Source: Streptomyces pseudovenezuelae (lineage in GTDB: Bacteria > Actinomycetota > Actinomycetes > Streptomycetales > Streptomycetaceae). Taken from it: 64,000 nucleotides of DNA. Below, piece by piece: positions 15,819 through 24,943 of this stretch. Each line of letters opens with the position of its first letter. The stretch's first letter is position 1. Both the position numbers and the translations under genes were made by a program. The stretch is from contig NZ_KQ948144.1 in the NCBI RefSeq assembly GCF_001513955.1, forward strand, positions 688,853-752,852. The letters run 5' to 3'. The notes under the pieces were generated by a model. It saw only the letters and a program-made list of their open reading frames with translations, was not told the DNA's origin and ran no database searches.

Positions 15819-17474
15819 TCAGTTCACGTTCACCGCGCTCCAGGCCGCCCCCACCGCGTTGTACTCGGTGCTGCCCGCGCCGTACAGGTCCTTCGCCGCG
15901 TTCAGGGTGGCCGTACGCGCTCCCGCGTAGTTCGTCGAGGACGTCATGTAGACCGTCAGCGCCCGGTACCAGATGGCGCCCAGCTTGTCCCGGCCGATGC
16001 CGGTGACCGTGGAGCCGTTGGAGGTGGGGGAGTTGTAGCTGACGCCGTTGACGGTCTTGGCACCGCTGCCCTCCGCCAGCAGGTACGCGAAGTGGTTCGC
16101 GACACCGGAGGAGTAGTGGACGTCGAGGTTGCCGACCGAACTGCTCCAGGAGTCGGCGGACTTGCCGTCCTTGGACGGCTTGTCCATGTAGCGCAGGGCG
16201 TCCCGTCCGAAGCCGGAGCGGACGATCTTCTCGCCGATCAGATAGTCGCCGACGTCCGAGGAGTTGCCCGCGTAGAACTCCACCAGGGTGCCGAAGATGT
16301 CGGAGGTCGCCTCGTTGAGCCCGCCCGACTCGCCCGAGTACGTGAGCGCGGCCGTCTTCGACGTCACGCCGTGCGACATCTCGTGGCCCGCCACGTCCAG
16401 TGACACCAGCGGACCGAGCTGCGTCCCGTCACCGTCGCCGTAGGTCATGCAGAAGCAACTGTCGTCCCAGAAGGCGTTGTTGTAGTTGTTGCCGTAGTGG
16501 ACGCGGTTGTAGGAGCCCTTGCCGTCCCCGCCGATCCCGTTGCGCCCGTGGACCTTCTTGTAGTAGTCCCAGGTGACGTCGGTGCCGTACTGCGCGTCCA
16601 CCGCCGCCGTGGCCCGGTCCGAACTCGCTCCGGTGCCCCAGTGGTTGTCGGCGTCGGTGAACAGGGTCGCGGGCGCCCGGCTGAGGCAGATGGTCAGGAA
16701 GCACAGGTCGGTCTTGTTGGCCGCGTCGCCCGTGTAGGTGTTGCCGCGCGTCGCGTCCTTGAGCTGGTACGCCGATCCCGACTGGGTCGTCTCCAGCGAC
16801 ACCGTGCCGCTGTAGAGCGACTTGCCGTCGCCGGCCGCCTGCTCGATGCTGTCCCACGCGTCGATCTGCGCGCCCGTGCGGGCGTCCGTGAGGACCGTGC
16901 GCGCGACCGGGTTGCCCAGGGCGTCCTGCGCCACGGCGTCGGTCTGCCAGGCCAGCTTCGGCGCCCCGTGCAGCGCGTCGACGACCAGCCGGGGCTTGGC
17001 CGTCAGCTTCTTCAGCGTCTCGCCGAGGTTGGCCGCCTTCAGGGCGTTCGCCGCGAGGTCGGCCGCCTTCGGGGCGGACAGGGCCGGGGTGATCCCGGCG
17101 AGGGATATCGCGCTCCTGGTGGCGCGCGAGGAGCCCTTGTACGCCCCGTCGGGCGCCAGGTGGACCACGAAGTCACCGCCCAGCACGGGCAGTTGGCGGT
17201 ACGTACGGTCGTAGCGGACGTGCTGGGTGCCGTCGGGGTCGACGATCACGTCCCGGACCTTGGTGTCCTGGGCGGAGGTGAGCCCCAGGGCCGAGGCCCG
17301 GTCGGACAGCACGGAGGCGGCGTTCTCGAGTGCGGTGGCCCTGGTCGGCCGGTCCGCCGCACCGGCGGCGGGGGAGAGGGCGGCGGCCAGCAGGGTGGCG
17401 GCGGTGGCGGCCACTCCGGCGGTGGCGAGCCGACGGGAACGGGCACCTCGGACGTACGGCCGTATCCGACTCAT
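15819..17474 (-). CDS. Secreted M4-family (thermolysin-like) zinc metalloprotease
   Basis: A 551-residue prepro-protease. Signal peptide with twin basic start (RSRRLATAGVAATAATLLAAAL), an FTP/PepSY-type propeptide (to about residue 215), then the catalytic domain with HEMSH (zinc ligands and general base, near residue 364) and the third ligand in GGLNEATSD; the C-terminal half has the M4 histidine in NLDVHYSSGVANHFAYLL. It degrades extracellular protein as food. The ribosome site AGAGGAG precedes the ATG. Two cysteine pairs (DLCFLTIC and DSCFC) may form disulfides. Confidence 0.95.
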   Translation of the reverse strand: MSRIRPYVRGARSRRLATAGVAATAATLLAAALSPAAGAADRPTRATALENAASVLSDRASALGLTSAQDTKVRDVIVDPDGTQHVRYDRTYRQLPVLGGDFVVHLAPDGAYKGSSRATRSAISLAGITPALSAPKAADLAANALKAANLGETLKKLTAKPRLVVDALHGAPKLAWQTDAVAQDALGNPVARTVLTDARTGAQIDAWDSIEQAAGDGKSLYSGTVSLETTQSGSAYQLKDATRGNTYTGDAANKTDLCFLTICLSRAPATLFTDADNHWGTGASSDRATAAVDAQYGTDVTWDYYKKVHGRNGIGGDGKGSYNRVHYGNNYNNAFWDDSCFCMTYGDGDGTQLGPLVSLDVAGHEMSHGVTSKTAALTYSGESGGLNEATSDIFGTLVEFYAGNSSDVGDYLIGEKIVRSGFGRDALRYMDKPSKDGKSADSWSSSVGNLDVHYSSGVANHFAYLLAEGSGAKTVNGVSYNSPTSNGSTVTGIGRDKLGAIWYRALTVYMTSSTNYAGARTATLNAAKDLYGAGSTEYNAVGAAWSAVNVN

Positions 17475-17604
17475 CGGTCTCCTCTGAAAGGCGCCAACGG
17501 GCGCGTGGGGGGTGGCGCGGACGTTGACGAAGATTTAAGAGGCCATGACAAGCCGTGTCCATACCGCGTCACGTGCAGGTATGTGAGGGGAGAGAATCGT
17601 TTCT

Positions 17605-18024
17605 GTGACCCCCGCGAGCCTCCCGTTCTTCGTCTACGGCACCCTCCGCCCAGGCGAGGTCAACCACGACCTCTTCCTGCGCGGCCGCCTCCGCTCCGAG
17701 GAGCCGGGCCGACTCGCCGGCGCGCTGCTGTACGACGGCCCCGGCTACCCGTACGCCGTCGAGGAGGCCGGGGGGACGGTCGCGGGGGAACTCCTCACCC
17801 CGCGGGCCGACGCCTACGCCGAACTGCTCGCCGCTCTCGACGAGTTGGAGGAGTACACCCCGGGAGACCCGCGCAACCTGTACGAGCGGGTCGCCCGCGA
17901 GGTGATCCGCGCGGCCGACGGCACGCCCGTGCGCGCCTGGGTCTACGTGGCGGCACCCCCCGTCGCCGCCCGTCTGCGCGCCCGCGGCAAGCTCATCGAG
18001 AGCGGCGACTGGCTGCTGCGGTGA
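17605..18024 (+). CDS. Gamma-glutamylcyclotransferase-family protein
   Basis: 139 residues, AIG2/GGCT fold. The N-terminal FVYGTLRPGEVNH holds the substrate-binding YGTL loop, and the catalytic glutamate is in ALDELEEYTPG. Such enzymes release 5-oxoproline from gamma-glutamyl amines; the exact substrate in streptomycetes is unknown. The GTG at 17605 is the only sensible start. It converges on nasA, the stops being nearly adjacent. Confidence 0.88.
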   Translation: MTPASLPFFVYGTLRPGEVNHDLFLRGRLRSEEPGRLAGALLYDGPGYPYAVEEAGGTVAGELLTPRADAYAELLAALDELEEYTPGDPRNLYERVAREVIRAADGTPVRAWVYVAAPPVAARLRARGKLIESGDWLLR

Positions 18025-18025
18025 G

Positions 18026-20128
18026 CTAGCGCTCCACCGTCTCCAGCCGCACCGCGCACGCCTTGAACTCCGGCATCCGGGACGTCGGGTCCAGCGCCGG
18101 GTTGGTGAGGGTGTTGGCACGGCCCTCGCCGTACCAGTGGAAGGGCATGAAGACCGTGTCGGGGCGGATGCCCAGCGTGATGCGGGCCGGGGCCACGGCC
18201 CGCCCGCGCCGCGAGACCACGGCCACCGGGTCGCCCTCGGCCGCCCCGAGACGCTCCGCGAGCCGCGGGTGCAACTCCACGAACGGGCCCGGCGCGGCGG
18301 CGTTCAGTTCGTCCACGCGCCGGGTCTGCGCGCCGGACTGGTACTGGGCCACGACCCGTCCGGTCGTCAGCAGCACCGGGTACTCCGCGTCGGGCTCCTC
18401 CGCGATCGCCCGGTGCGAGACGGGCACGAAGCGGGCCCGGCCGTCCGGGTGCGCGAACCGCTCCAGGAAGAGACGCGGGGTGCCGGGGTGCACGTCGTGG
18501 TCACCGGCGGGTACGTCCTTCCCGGGCGTCGGACACGGCCAGAACACCCCGTTCTCCTCCGCCAGTCGCCGGTAGGTGATCCCGGAGTAGTCGGCGGGGC
18601 CGCCCGCGCTCGCCCGGCGCAGCTCCTCGAAGACCTCCTCGGAGTCGGTCGGGAACCCCTTCTCCACCCCGAGGCGGTCGGCGAGTCCGTGCAGGACGTC
18701 CAGGTCGCTGCGGATGCCGTCCGGCGGGGTGATCGCCTGCCGGCGCAGCAGCACCCGCCCCTCCAGGTTGGTCGTCGTGCCCGTCTCCTCGGCCCACTGC
18801 GTGACCGGCAGGACCACGTCCGCGAGGGCCGCCGTCTCCGACAGGACGACGTCACAGACGGCAAGGAAGTCAAGGGACTTGATGCGCTCCTCGATGTGCG
18901 CCGCGCGGGGCGCCGACACCACCGGGTTGGAGCCCATCAGCAGCAGCGATTTGATGTCCGAGCCGAGCGCGTCCAGCAACTCGTAGGCGCTGCGCCCCGG
19001 TCCGGGCAGCGAGTCGGGGTCCACGCCCCACACCTCGGCGACATGGGCCCGCGCCGCCGGGTCGTCGAGCTTGCGGTAGCCGGGCAACTGGTCGGCCTTC
19101 TGGCCGTGTTCACGCCCGCCCTGTCCGTTGCCCTGCCCGGTCAGACAGCCGTACCCGCTGTACGGCCGTCCCGCCCGCCCGGTCGCCAGGCACAGGTTGA
19201 TCCACGCGCTCACGGTGTCGGTGCCCTTGGACTGCTGCTCGGGGCCGCGTGCGGTGAGCACCATCGCGGACTCGGGCTCGCAGAACATCCGCACCGTCTC
19301 GCGGAGTTGGGGCACGGGGACCCCGGTGATCCGCTCCACGTACTCCGGCCAGTGGGCCATCGCGGCGGCCCGCGCGTCCTCCCAGCCGACCGTGCGCTCG
19401 CCGATGTACGCCTCGTCCGTGCGGCCCTCCGCCACCACCAGGTGCAGCAGCCCGAGCGCGAGGGCCAGGTCCGTGCCGGGCCGGGGCATCAGATGCAGGT
19501 CGGCCTGTTCGGCGGTCTTGGTGCGGCGCGGGTCGACGACGATCAGCGTGCCGCCGTTCTCCTTGAGCTCGGTGAAGAAGCGCAGGGACGGCGGCATGGT
19601 CTCGGCGAGGTTCGAGCCGACCAGGATCACACAGCCCGACTTCGGGATGTCCTCCAGCGGGAAGGGCAGCCCGCGGTCGAGGCCGAAGGCCTTCATGCCG
19701 CCGGCCGCCGCGGACGACATGCAGAAGCGCCCGTTGTAGTCGATCTGCGAGGTGCCGAGGACGACCCGGGCGAACTTGCCGAGCGTGTACGCCTTCTCGT
19801 TGGTCAGGCCGCCCCCGCCGAACACCCCGCACGCGTCCGGGCCATGCTCCGTGCGCGTGCGGGACAGCCCCTCGGCGATCCGGTCCAGTGCCTCGTCCCA
19901 GCTCGCGGGCACCAGCGTGCCCCCGGAGCGCACCAACGGGGAGGTCAGGCGCACCCGGGACGAGAGCACCGCGGGCGCGGTACGGCCCTTGCCGCACAGC
20001 GCCCCCCGGTTCACCGGGAAGTCCGCGCGCTCGCTCACCTCGACGGTCCCGTCCGGGGCGGGGGTCAGGTTCATGCCGCACTGCAGGGCGCAGTACGGGC
20101 AGTGCGTGGGCGTCACGGAGTTCGGCAT
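18026..20128 (-). CDS. nasA: Assimilatory nitrate reductase, Mo-bis-MGD catalytic subunit
   Basis: A 700-residue molybdopterin oxidoreductase. The N-terminus carries the [4Fe-4S] ligands HCPYCALQCGMN with the fourth in GALCGKGRTAP, followed by the Mo-bis-MGD domains (GSNLAETMPP, GQGNGQGGREHG) and the C-terminal cofactor-binding domain (TTGRVVAQYQSGAQTRRV). There is no signal peptide, so it is cytosolic, and no reductase or BFD domain at the end, so it needs an external electron donor, perhaps the FAD protein encoded before nirB. A GlnR-like site precedes it. From memory this is the S. coelicolor nasA locus, under GlnR and NnaR control. Confidence 0.94.
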   Translation of the reverse strand: MPNSVTPTHCPYCALQCGMNLTPAPDGTVEVSERADFPVNRGALCGKGRTAPAVLSSRVRLTSPLVRSGGTLVPASWDEALDRIAEGLSRTRTEHGPDACGVFGGGGLTNEKAYTLGKFARVVLGTSQIDYNGRFCMSSAAAGGMKAFGLDRGLPFPLEDIPKSGCVILVGSNLAETMPPSLRFFTELKENGGTLIVVDPRRTKTAEQADLHLMPRPGTDLALALGLLHLVVAEGRTDEAYIGERTVGWEDARAAAMAHWPEYVERITGVPVPQLRETVRMFCEPESAMVLTARGPEQQSKGTDTVSAWINLCLATGRAGRPYSGYGCLTGQGNGQGGREHGQKADQLPGYRKLDDPAARAHVAEVWGVDPDSLPGPGRSAYELLDALGSDIKSLLLMGSNPVVSAPRAAHIEERIKSLDFLAVCDVVLSETAALADVVLPVTQWAEETGTTTNLEGRVLLRRQAITPPDGIRSDLDVLHGLADRLGVEKGFPTDSEEVFEELRRASAGGPADYSGITYRRLAEENGVFWPCPTPGKDVPAGDHDVHPGTPRLFLERFAHPDGRARFVPVSHRAIAEEPDAEYPVLLTTGRVVAQYQSGAQTRRVDELNAAAPGPFVELHPRLAERLGAAEGDPVAVVSRRGRAVAPARITLGIRPDTVFMPFHWYGEGRANTLTNPALDPTSRMPEFKACAVRLETVER

Positions 20129-20151
20129 GCTCCTCAGCGTGCGTCGGCCGT

Positions 20152-20189
20152 GTTACGCCGGGGACGGCTCCGTGTTACGCGCCCAAGAC
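20152..20189. promoter_or_regulatory. GlnR-like four-box site before nasA
   Basis: On the plus strand: GTTAC-n6-GACGG-n6-GTTAC-n6-AAGAC with 11-base spacing; both a-boxes match GTnAC fully, the b-boxes weakly. Its near edge is 23 bases from the nasA start, exactly as before nirB. The gap also holds AGCGTGCGT (20136-20144) at the same offset as in the nir promoter. Confidence 0.7.
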
Positions 20190-20430
20190 GGCGACCTCCC
20201 GCTCGGCGCCCGGAACCGGTGAGGCGCGCACTCGCCCACCTGAGAGTCGCCGCCGTGCGGCGCGGAAGTTGCCTGCGATGTGAAAGACGCCACATGTGGC
20301 GCATTCCGTCGCGTGCTTGGCCGATCACACATCGTTGAGTGTTGAAAAACCGGGGCTACAGTCGAAAGCGGATCCAGCTTGGCGCCAGGCACACCGTGAT
20401 GTGAGAAGCCAGCCAGGAGGTTCCGCCAGC

Positions 20431-21966
20431 ATGTCTCTGCGCCACTTGGTCCCCCGCGACCAGCATCTCTTCTGGGCCTACGGCCACGGACCCACCGTTG
20501 CCGTCCCCGACCCGCTCGTCCACCGCGCGATCGAGCGCCGGGCGGCCGCGACCCCTCGTGCCGTGGCGGCGGAACACGCCGGCGCCACGATCACCTACGG
20601 CGAGCTCGACCGGTACGCCGACGCCGTGGCCGCCCGGCTGGTCCGGGAGGGCGTCCGGCCCGGCGACCACGTCGGACTCTTCGTCCGCCGTTCCGTCCCG
20701 ATGCTCGTCGGGCTGCTCGGCATCCTGAAGGCGGGCGCCGCCTACGTCCCCCAGGACATCGGCCTCGCACCCCCGGCCCAGCTCGCCCACGTGGTGCGGA
20801 CGGCCCGCACCCGGATCGTCCTCACCGTCGCCGAGCACGCGTCCCGCGTCCCCCGGGGCGCCCAGGTGATCACCCTCGATGAACCGCTGCCGTACGAACC
20901 GACGGCCGCGCCCCCGCGGACCGTGCGCCCCGACGACGGCTGCTACGTCCTGTTCACCTCCGGCACCACCGGCCGCCCCAACGGCGTGAAGGTCACCCAC
21001 CGCAATGTCGCGGGCCTCCTCCTCACCGAACCCGGCGGCCTCGGCATCCGGCCCGGCGACCGGGTGGCCCACCTCCTCAACGTGGCCTTCGACATGGCGG
21101 CCTGGGAGATCCTCGGCTGCCTCACCCACGGCGGCACCCTCGTCATCCGCGGCCGGGACCTCACGGCGACGGCCCGCACGGCCGACGTCCTGATCGCCAC
21201 CCCGACCGTCCTGTCCGGCATCGACCCGGCGCTCTGCCGGCGCGTGCGGACGGTCGCCGTCGCCGGCGAGCCCTGCCCGCGCCCCCTCGCCGACCGCTGG
21301 GCGCGCCGGGCCGCCTTCTACAACTGCTGCGGCCCGACCGAGACGACCATCGTCAACACGATGAGCCGCCACGACCCATCGGCTCCGCTGCTGACCATCG
21401 GCCGTCCCACCCCCAACAACACGGTCTACGTCCTCGACGCCGACCGTCGTCCGCTGCCCGTCGGGGCGGTCGGCGAGATGTGGGCGGGCGGCGACGGCGT
21501 CTCGGCGGGCTATCTGGACAACCCCGCCCTGAACGCCGAGCGTTACGCCCCCGACCCCTTCCTCGGCGGCGAGCACCGGATGTTCCGCACCCGCGACCTC
21601 GGCCGCTGGACCCCCGACGGCGAGCTCGAACACCTCGGCCGCACCGACGACCAGGTCAAGGTCCGCGGTTTCCGTGTCGAGCTCGACTCCGTCTCCTCGG
21701 TCCTGGAGTCCGTCGAGGGCTGCGCCCGCGCGGTGACCCTGAAGCGGGACGACCGCACCCTGGTCTCCTTCGTCTGCCCGGCGGACGTCGACCCCGAGCG
21801 GGCCCGGCGGGCGGTCGCGGACGCGCTGCCGTACTACTGCGTCCCCGAGACTGTCATGCCCATGCCATTCCTGCCCGAGACGGACCGAGGCAAGATCGAC
21901 AAGGCGGCACTGCTGCGGACGGCCCTGGAAGGGCACCGGGCGACCCTTCAGGGGGCGGTCCGATGA
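20431..21966 (+). CDS. Stand-alone NRPS-type adenylation enzyme
   Basis: A 511-residue ANL-superfamily enzyme that should make an acyl- or aminoacyl-adenylate. Core motifs are complete: LFTSGTTGRPNGVKVTH (A3), FDMAAWE (A4), NCCGPTETTI (A5), RTRDLGRW (A7), GRTDDQVKVRGFRVEL (A8) and TDRGKIDKAAL (A10 with the catalytic lysine). There is no carrier (T) or condensation domain, and none is encoded nearby. AGGAGG lies 10 bases before the ATG. The stop overlaps the start of the next gene (ATGA), so it works with the membrane flavoprotein that follows. The activated acid is unknown. Confidence 0.88.
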   Translation: MSLRHLVPRDQHLFWAYGHGPTVAVPDPLVHRAIERRAAATPRAVAAEHAGATITYGELDRYADAVAARLVREGVRPGDHVGLFVRRSVPMLVGLLGILKAGAAYVPQDIGLAPPAQLAHVVRTARTRIVLTVAEHASRVPRGAQVITLDEPLPYEPTAAPPRTVRPDDGCYVLFTSGTTGRPNGVKVTHRNVAGLLLTEPGGLGIRPGDRVAHLLNVAFDMAAWEILGCLTHGGTLVIRGRDLTATARTADVLIATPTVLSGIDPALCRRVRTVAVAGEPCPRPLADRWARRAAFYNCCGPTETTIVNTMSRHDPSAPLLTIGRPTPNNTVYVLDADRRPLPVGAVGEMWAGGDGVSAGYLDNPALNAERYAPDPFLGGEHRMFRTRDLGRWTPDGELEHLGRTDDQVKVRGFRVELDSVSSVLESVEGCARAVTLKRDDRTLVSFVCPADVDPERARRAVADALPYYCVPETVMPMPFLPETDRGKIDKAALLRTALEGHRATLQGAVR

Positions 21967-23210
21967 CCACCTCGCTCCACCGGCAGGACGTCGACCTGCC
22001 CCCGCTCGTCCCGGGGCCCCGCCGACTGCTCAAGCACCCCCGCCTGATGCACCACAACCGGCTCGCGGCACTGGTGCTGCTGGGCAACGCCCTCTTCCTG
22101 TACGGCCATTGGGTGCCGTCGGCGCGCACGCTGGGCCACGCGGCCCTCGTCAACCTCGCCCTGGCCGTCGTCGTCCGCCAGCAGTACGTCATCAACCTGC
22201 TGTTCCGGCTGGCGACCTCGGCGCCGACGAGCTGGCCCCTGAAACTGCGCTGGACGCTCGGGAAGGTCTACCACTTCGGCGGCCTGCACGTGGGCGGCGC
22301 CCTCGCGGGCACGGCCTGGTTCCTGGCCCTGACGGTCGTGACCCGCGACGGCCCGCTCCTGGTCGTCGGCTGGACCCTGCTGGCCCTCCTGGCACTCGTC
22401 GTCGGCACGGCCCTGCCACCCTTCCGCAGGCGCCACCACGACCACTTCGAGAAGATCCACCGCTTCGGCGGCTGGACGGCCCTGCTCCTGTTCTGGACCC
22501 ACACCCTCCTCGCCGGTCCGGGCCCCTTCGAGGTGACCCTCCTCGTGGTCGTCACCTTCAGCGTCGCCCTGCCCTGGCTACGGCTGCGCAAGGTGGCCGT
22601 ACGCCTCGAACGCCCCTCCTCGCACGTCGTGCTGGCCCGCTTCGACCACGGCGAGACCCCCTTCGCGGGCTCCTCCACGGCGATCAGCCGCAGCCCGCTG
22701 AAGGAATGGCACTCCTTCGCCAACGTCCCCGCACCCGGCGAGCCCGGCTTCCGGCTCACCATCTCCCGGGCCGGCGACTGGACGGGCGCCTTCATCGACG
22801 ACCTGCCGGCGAAGGTCTGGGTCAAGGGCATCACGACCGCCGGAGTCGCCAACATCGAGGTCCTGTTCAAGAAGGTGGTCTACGTGGCGACCGGCAGCGG
22901 CATCGGCCCCTGCCTGCCCCATCTCCTGGCCGCCGAGGTGCCCTCCCGCCTGGTCTGGGCGACCCGCGACCCCCGTGCCACCTACGGCGACGGCCTCGTC
23001 GACGAGATCCTCGCCGTCCAGCCGCACGCGCTGGTCTGGGACACCTCCCGGCACGGCAAGCCCGACATGGTGCGCCTCGCCTACGAGGCCTACCGGGACT
23101 TCGGGGCCGAGGCCGTCATCTGCATCTCCAACAGAAAGCTGACCTGGCAGGTGGTGCACGGTCTGGAGCGGCGGGGGATCCCCGCCTACGGCGCGATCTG
23201 GGACTCGTAG
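21963..23210 (+). CDS. Ferric-reductase-like integral membrane flavoprotein
   Basis: A 415-residue protein. Residues about 30-200 hold six hydrophobic helices, with histidines in positions that could bind heme (HHNRLAALVL, YHFGGLHVGG, HRFGGWTALLLFWTHTLLA). The C-terminal 200 residues are soluble and look like a ferredoxin-NADP reductase module with the nucleotide loop YVATGSGIGPCLPHLL and a terminal RGIPAYGAIWDS. This resembles NADPH oxidase/ferric reductase architecture but without a clear FAD RxYS motif. It is translationally coupled to the adenylation gene and followed after 12 bases by a crotonase gene. Electron acceptor unknown. Confidence 0.7.
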   Translation: MTTSLHRQDVDLPPLVPGPRRLLKHPRLMHHNRLAALVLLGNALFLYGHWVPSARTLGHAALVNLALAVVVRQQYVINLLFRLATSAPTSWPLKLRWTLGKVYHFGGLHVGGALAGTAWFLALTVVTRDGPLLVVGWTLLALLALVVGTALPPFRRRHHDHFEKIHRFGGWTALLLFWTHTLLAGPGPFEVTLLVVVTFSVALPWLRLRKVAVRLERPSSHVVLARFDHGETPFAGSSTAISRSPLKEWHSFANVPAPGEPGFRLTISRAGDWTGAFIDDLPAKVWVKGITTAGVANIEVLFKKVVYVATGSGIGPCLPHLLAAEVPSRLVWATRDPRATYGDGLVDEILAVQPHALVWDTSRHGKPDMVRLAYEAYRDFGAEAVICISNRKLTWQVVHGLERRGIPAYGAIWDS

Positions 23211-23222
23211 AGAGGAAGGCCG

Positions 23223-23990
23223 ATGAACCATCTGAAGTTGGAACGGCACGGCGGCGTCGTGACCGTCCGTCTGCACCGCCCGCACGTCCTGAACGCGCTC
23301 AGCTCCGCCTTGCTGGCCGAACTCCTGGAGGCCCTGCGCCCGTTGGACGACGACCAGGACGTCGGCTGCTTCGTCGTCACCGGTTCCGAGCGGGTCTTCG
23401 CGGCCGGCGCCGACATCAGGGAGATGGCCGGCAGGTCGGCCGTGGACATGGCGGCCGAGGACTACTTCGCGGGCTGGGAGGAGTTCGCCGATCTGCGCAC
23501 CCCGAAGATCGCCGCCGTCAACGGGCCCGCGCTGGGCGGCGGTTGTGAACTGGCGATGATGTGCGACCTCGTCGTCGCGGGGGAGTCGGCCGTCTTCGGA
23601 CAGCCGGAGATCAAGCTCGGCGTGATCCCGGGCATCGGCGGCACCCAGCGCCTGACCCGCCTGGTCGGCCGGGCGAAGGCCATGGACCTGGTCCTCACCG
23701 GACGCACGATGGACGCACGGGAGGCGGAGCGCTGCGGTCTCGTCTCCCGGGTGGTACCGGACGACCGGGTGCTGCCGGAGGCCCTGGAGGCGGCCGCGAG
23801 GATCGCCTCGTACGGGCGTACCGCCGTCAGGGCGGCCCGTGAGTGTGTGCAGCAGTCCCTGGAGACCGGCCTGCGCGACGGCATCCGCTTCGAACGCCGC
23901 GTCTTCCACGCCCTGTTCGCGACGGCCGACCAGAAGGAGGGCATGACCGCTTTCCTGGAGAAACGCGCCCCGCGCTTCACCGGCCGCTGA
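23223..23990 (+). CDS. Enoyl-CoA hydratase/isomerase (crotonase family)
   Basis: A 255-residue crotonase. The oxyanion-hole segments AAGADIREM and GPALGGGCELAMMCD and both catalytic glutamates (GGCEL and GQPEIKLGVIPG) match true enoyl-CoA hydratases, so hydration of a 2-enoyl-CoA is likely. It is the third gene of the operon with the adenylation enzyme and the membrane flavoprotein, with a GAGAGGAAGG ribosome site in the 12-base gap. A hairpin follows. The physiological acyl chain is not known. Confidence 0.92.
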   Translation: MNHLKLERHGGVVTVRLHRPHVLNALSSALLAELLEALRPLDDDQDVGCFVVTGSERVFAAGADIREMAGRSAVDMAAEDYFAGWEEFADLRTPKIAAVNGPALGGGCELAMMCDLVVAGESAVFGQPEIKLGVIPGIGGTQRLTRLVGRAKAMDLVLTGRTMDAREAERCGLVSRVVPDDRVLPEALEAAARIASYGRTAVRAARECVQQSLETGLRDGIRFERRVFHALFATADQKEGMTAFLEKRAPRFTGR

Positions 23991-23996
23991 CCGCGC

Positions 23997-24032
23997 GCCC
24001 GGGGGCGGGGCCGTCGTGCCCCGCGCCCGGGC
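23997..24032. terminator. Hairpin between convergent crotonase and sanA-like genes
   Basis: A 15-bp stem (23997-24011 with 24018-24032, one mismatch) with a 6-base loop, placed between two converging genes; it could act on both strands. Confidence 0.65.
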
Positions 24033-24047
24033 CCGCCCGCGCCCGGC

Positions 24048-24734
24048 TCAGCGCGCCGACGCCAGCGCGTTCGTCACCCCGGGCTCCTTCGGCCCCAGGA
24101 ACCGCGGATCCGGCCGGAACACCGCGTCCAGGGCCGCCTTGCCGGCCGCGAGGATCTCCCGGGTGCCGCCGTAGTACCAGGTGACGTCGTGCTTGGCCTC
24201 GACGCCGATGCCGTACGAGGTGACCCCCGCCGCCTGACAGAGGGCGACCGCGCGCCGGATGTGGAACCCCTGGCTGATCAGCACAGCCTTGTCCACGCCG
24301 AAGATCTTCCTGGCCCGGACGCAGGAGTCCCAGGTGTCGAACCCGGCGTAGTCGCTGACGATCCGGGTGTCCGGGACGCCGTGCCGGGTCAGGTACGCGC
24401 GCATGGCGTCGGGCTCGTCGTAGTCCTCGCGGCTGTTGTCGCCGGTGACGAGGACGACCTCGATCCGGTTCTCCCGGTACAGCTTCGCCGCCGCGTCGAG
24501 CCGGTGCGCGAGATACGGCGACGGCTCGCCGTCCCACAGCCCGGCCCCGAAGACCACGGCCACCTCGGTGCGCGGCACGTCGGCCGTCGTGCGCAGCCGG
24601 TCGCCCGTCACCACGTACATCCAGGTCGACGGCAGCAGCGCCACCACGCACAGCGCCATCACCGCCTGCACGAGCCCGCGCCATCCGGCACGCGTGCGTG
24701 GCAGGCGCGGTCTGCGTACCCTCGGCAGTCGCAT
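24048..24734 (-). CDS. SanA/YdcF-family (DUF218) membrane protein
   Basis: 228 residues: a basic cytoplasmic N-terminus, one membrane segment (LVQAVMALCVVALLPSTWMYVV) and a DUF218 domain outside (EVAVVFGAGLWDGEPSPYLAHRL ... VTGDNS ... AVLISQGFHIRRAVALC). The family includes E. coli SanA, linked to envelope barrier function and vancomycin tolerance; the reaction is not settled. The ATG at 24734 has GGGAAGGGA about 7 bases upstream. It diverges from the chelatase gene. Confidence 0.88.
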   Translation of the reverse strand: MRLPRVRRPRLPRTRAGWRGLVQAVMALCVVALLPSTWMYVVTGDRLRTTADVPRTEVAVVFGAGLWDGEPSPYLAHRLDAAAKLYRENRIEVVLVTGDNSREDYDEPDAMRAYLTRHGVPDTRIVSDYAGFDTWDSCVRARKIFGVDKAVLISQGFHIRRAVALCQAAGVTSYGIGVEAKHDVTWYYGGTREILAAGKAALDAVFRPDPRFLGPKEPGVTNALASAR

Positions 24735-24882
24735 CGGACGGTCCCTTCCCGCTCGCTCGACAGACACAGACGTGCTCCCGGGCCGGTCGGTTCGCCCACC
24801 GACGCGTGACCAGGCTCACTCACGGCCACGAAGGCGCAGGTCACGCGTCCTCACAGGGGTGAACCCCGCACGGTGAACCACT

Positions 24883-24920
24883 GGAAAGGACGCGTTATTG
24901 CCGTGAAACGGGGAGGCAAC
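24883..24920. promoter_or_regulatory. GlnR-like four-box site before the chelatase gene
   Basis: Plus strand: GGAAA-n6-GTTAT-n6-GAAAC-n6-GCAAC, 11-base spacing. GTTAT-n6-GAAAC is a good GlnR half-pair. The near edge is again 23 bases from the start codon (24944), the same geometry as at nirB and nasA. Confidence 0.6.
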
Positions 24921-24943
24921 CTCAGGCCGTCACCATCGGTGGT

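Noticed and set aside
20431..21966. Start of a nonribosomal peptide gene cluster
   Set aside because: Only one stand-alone adenylation domain; no condensation, carrier or thioesterase domains, no MbtH-like gene nearby.
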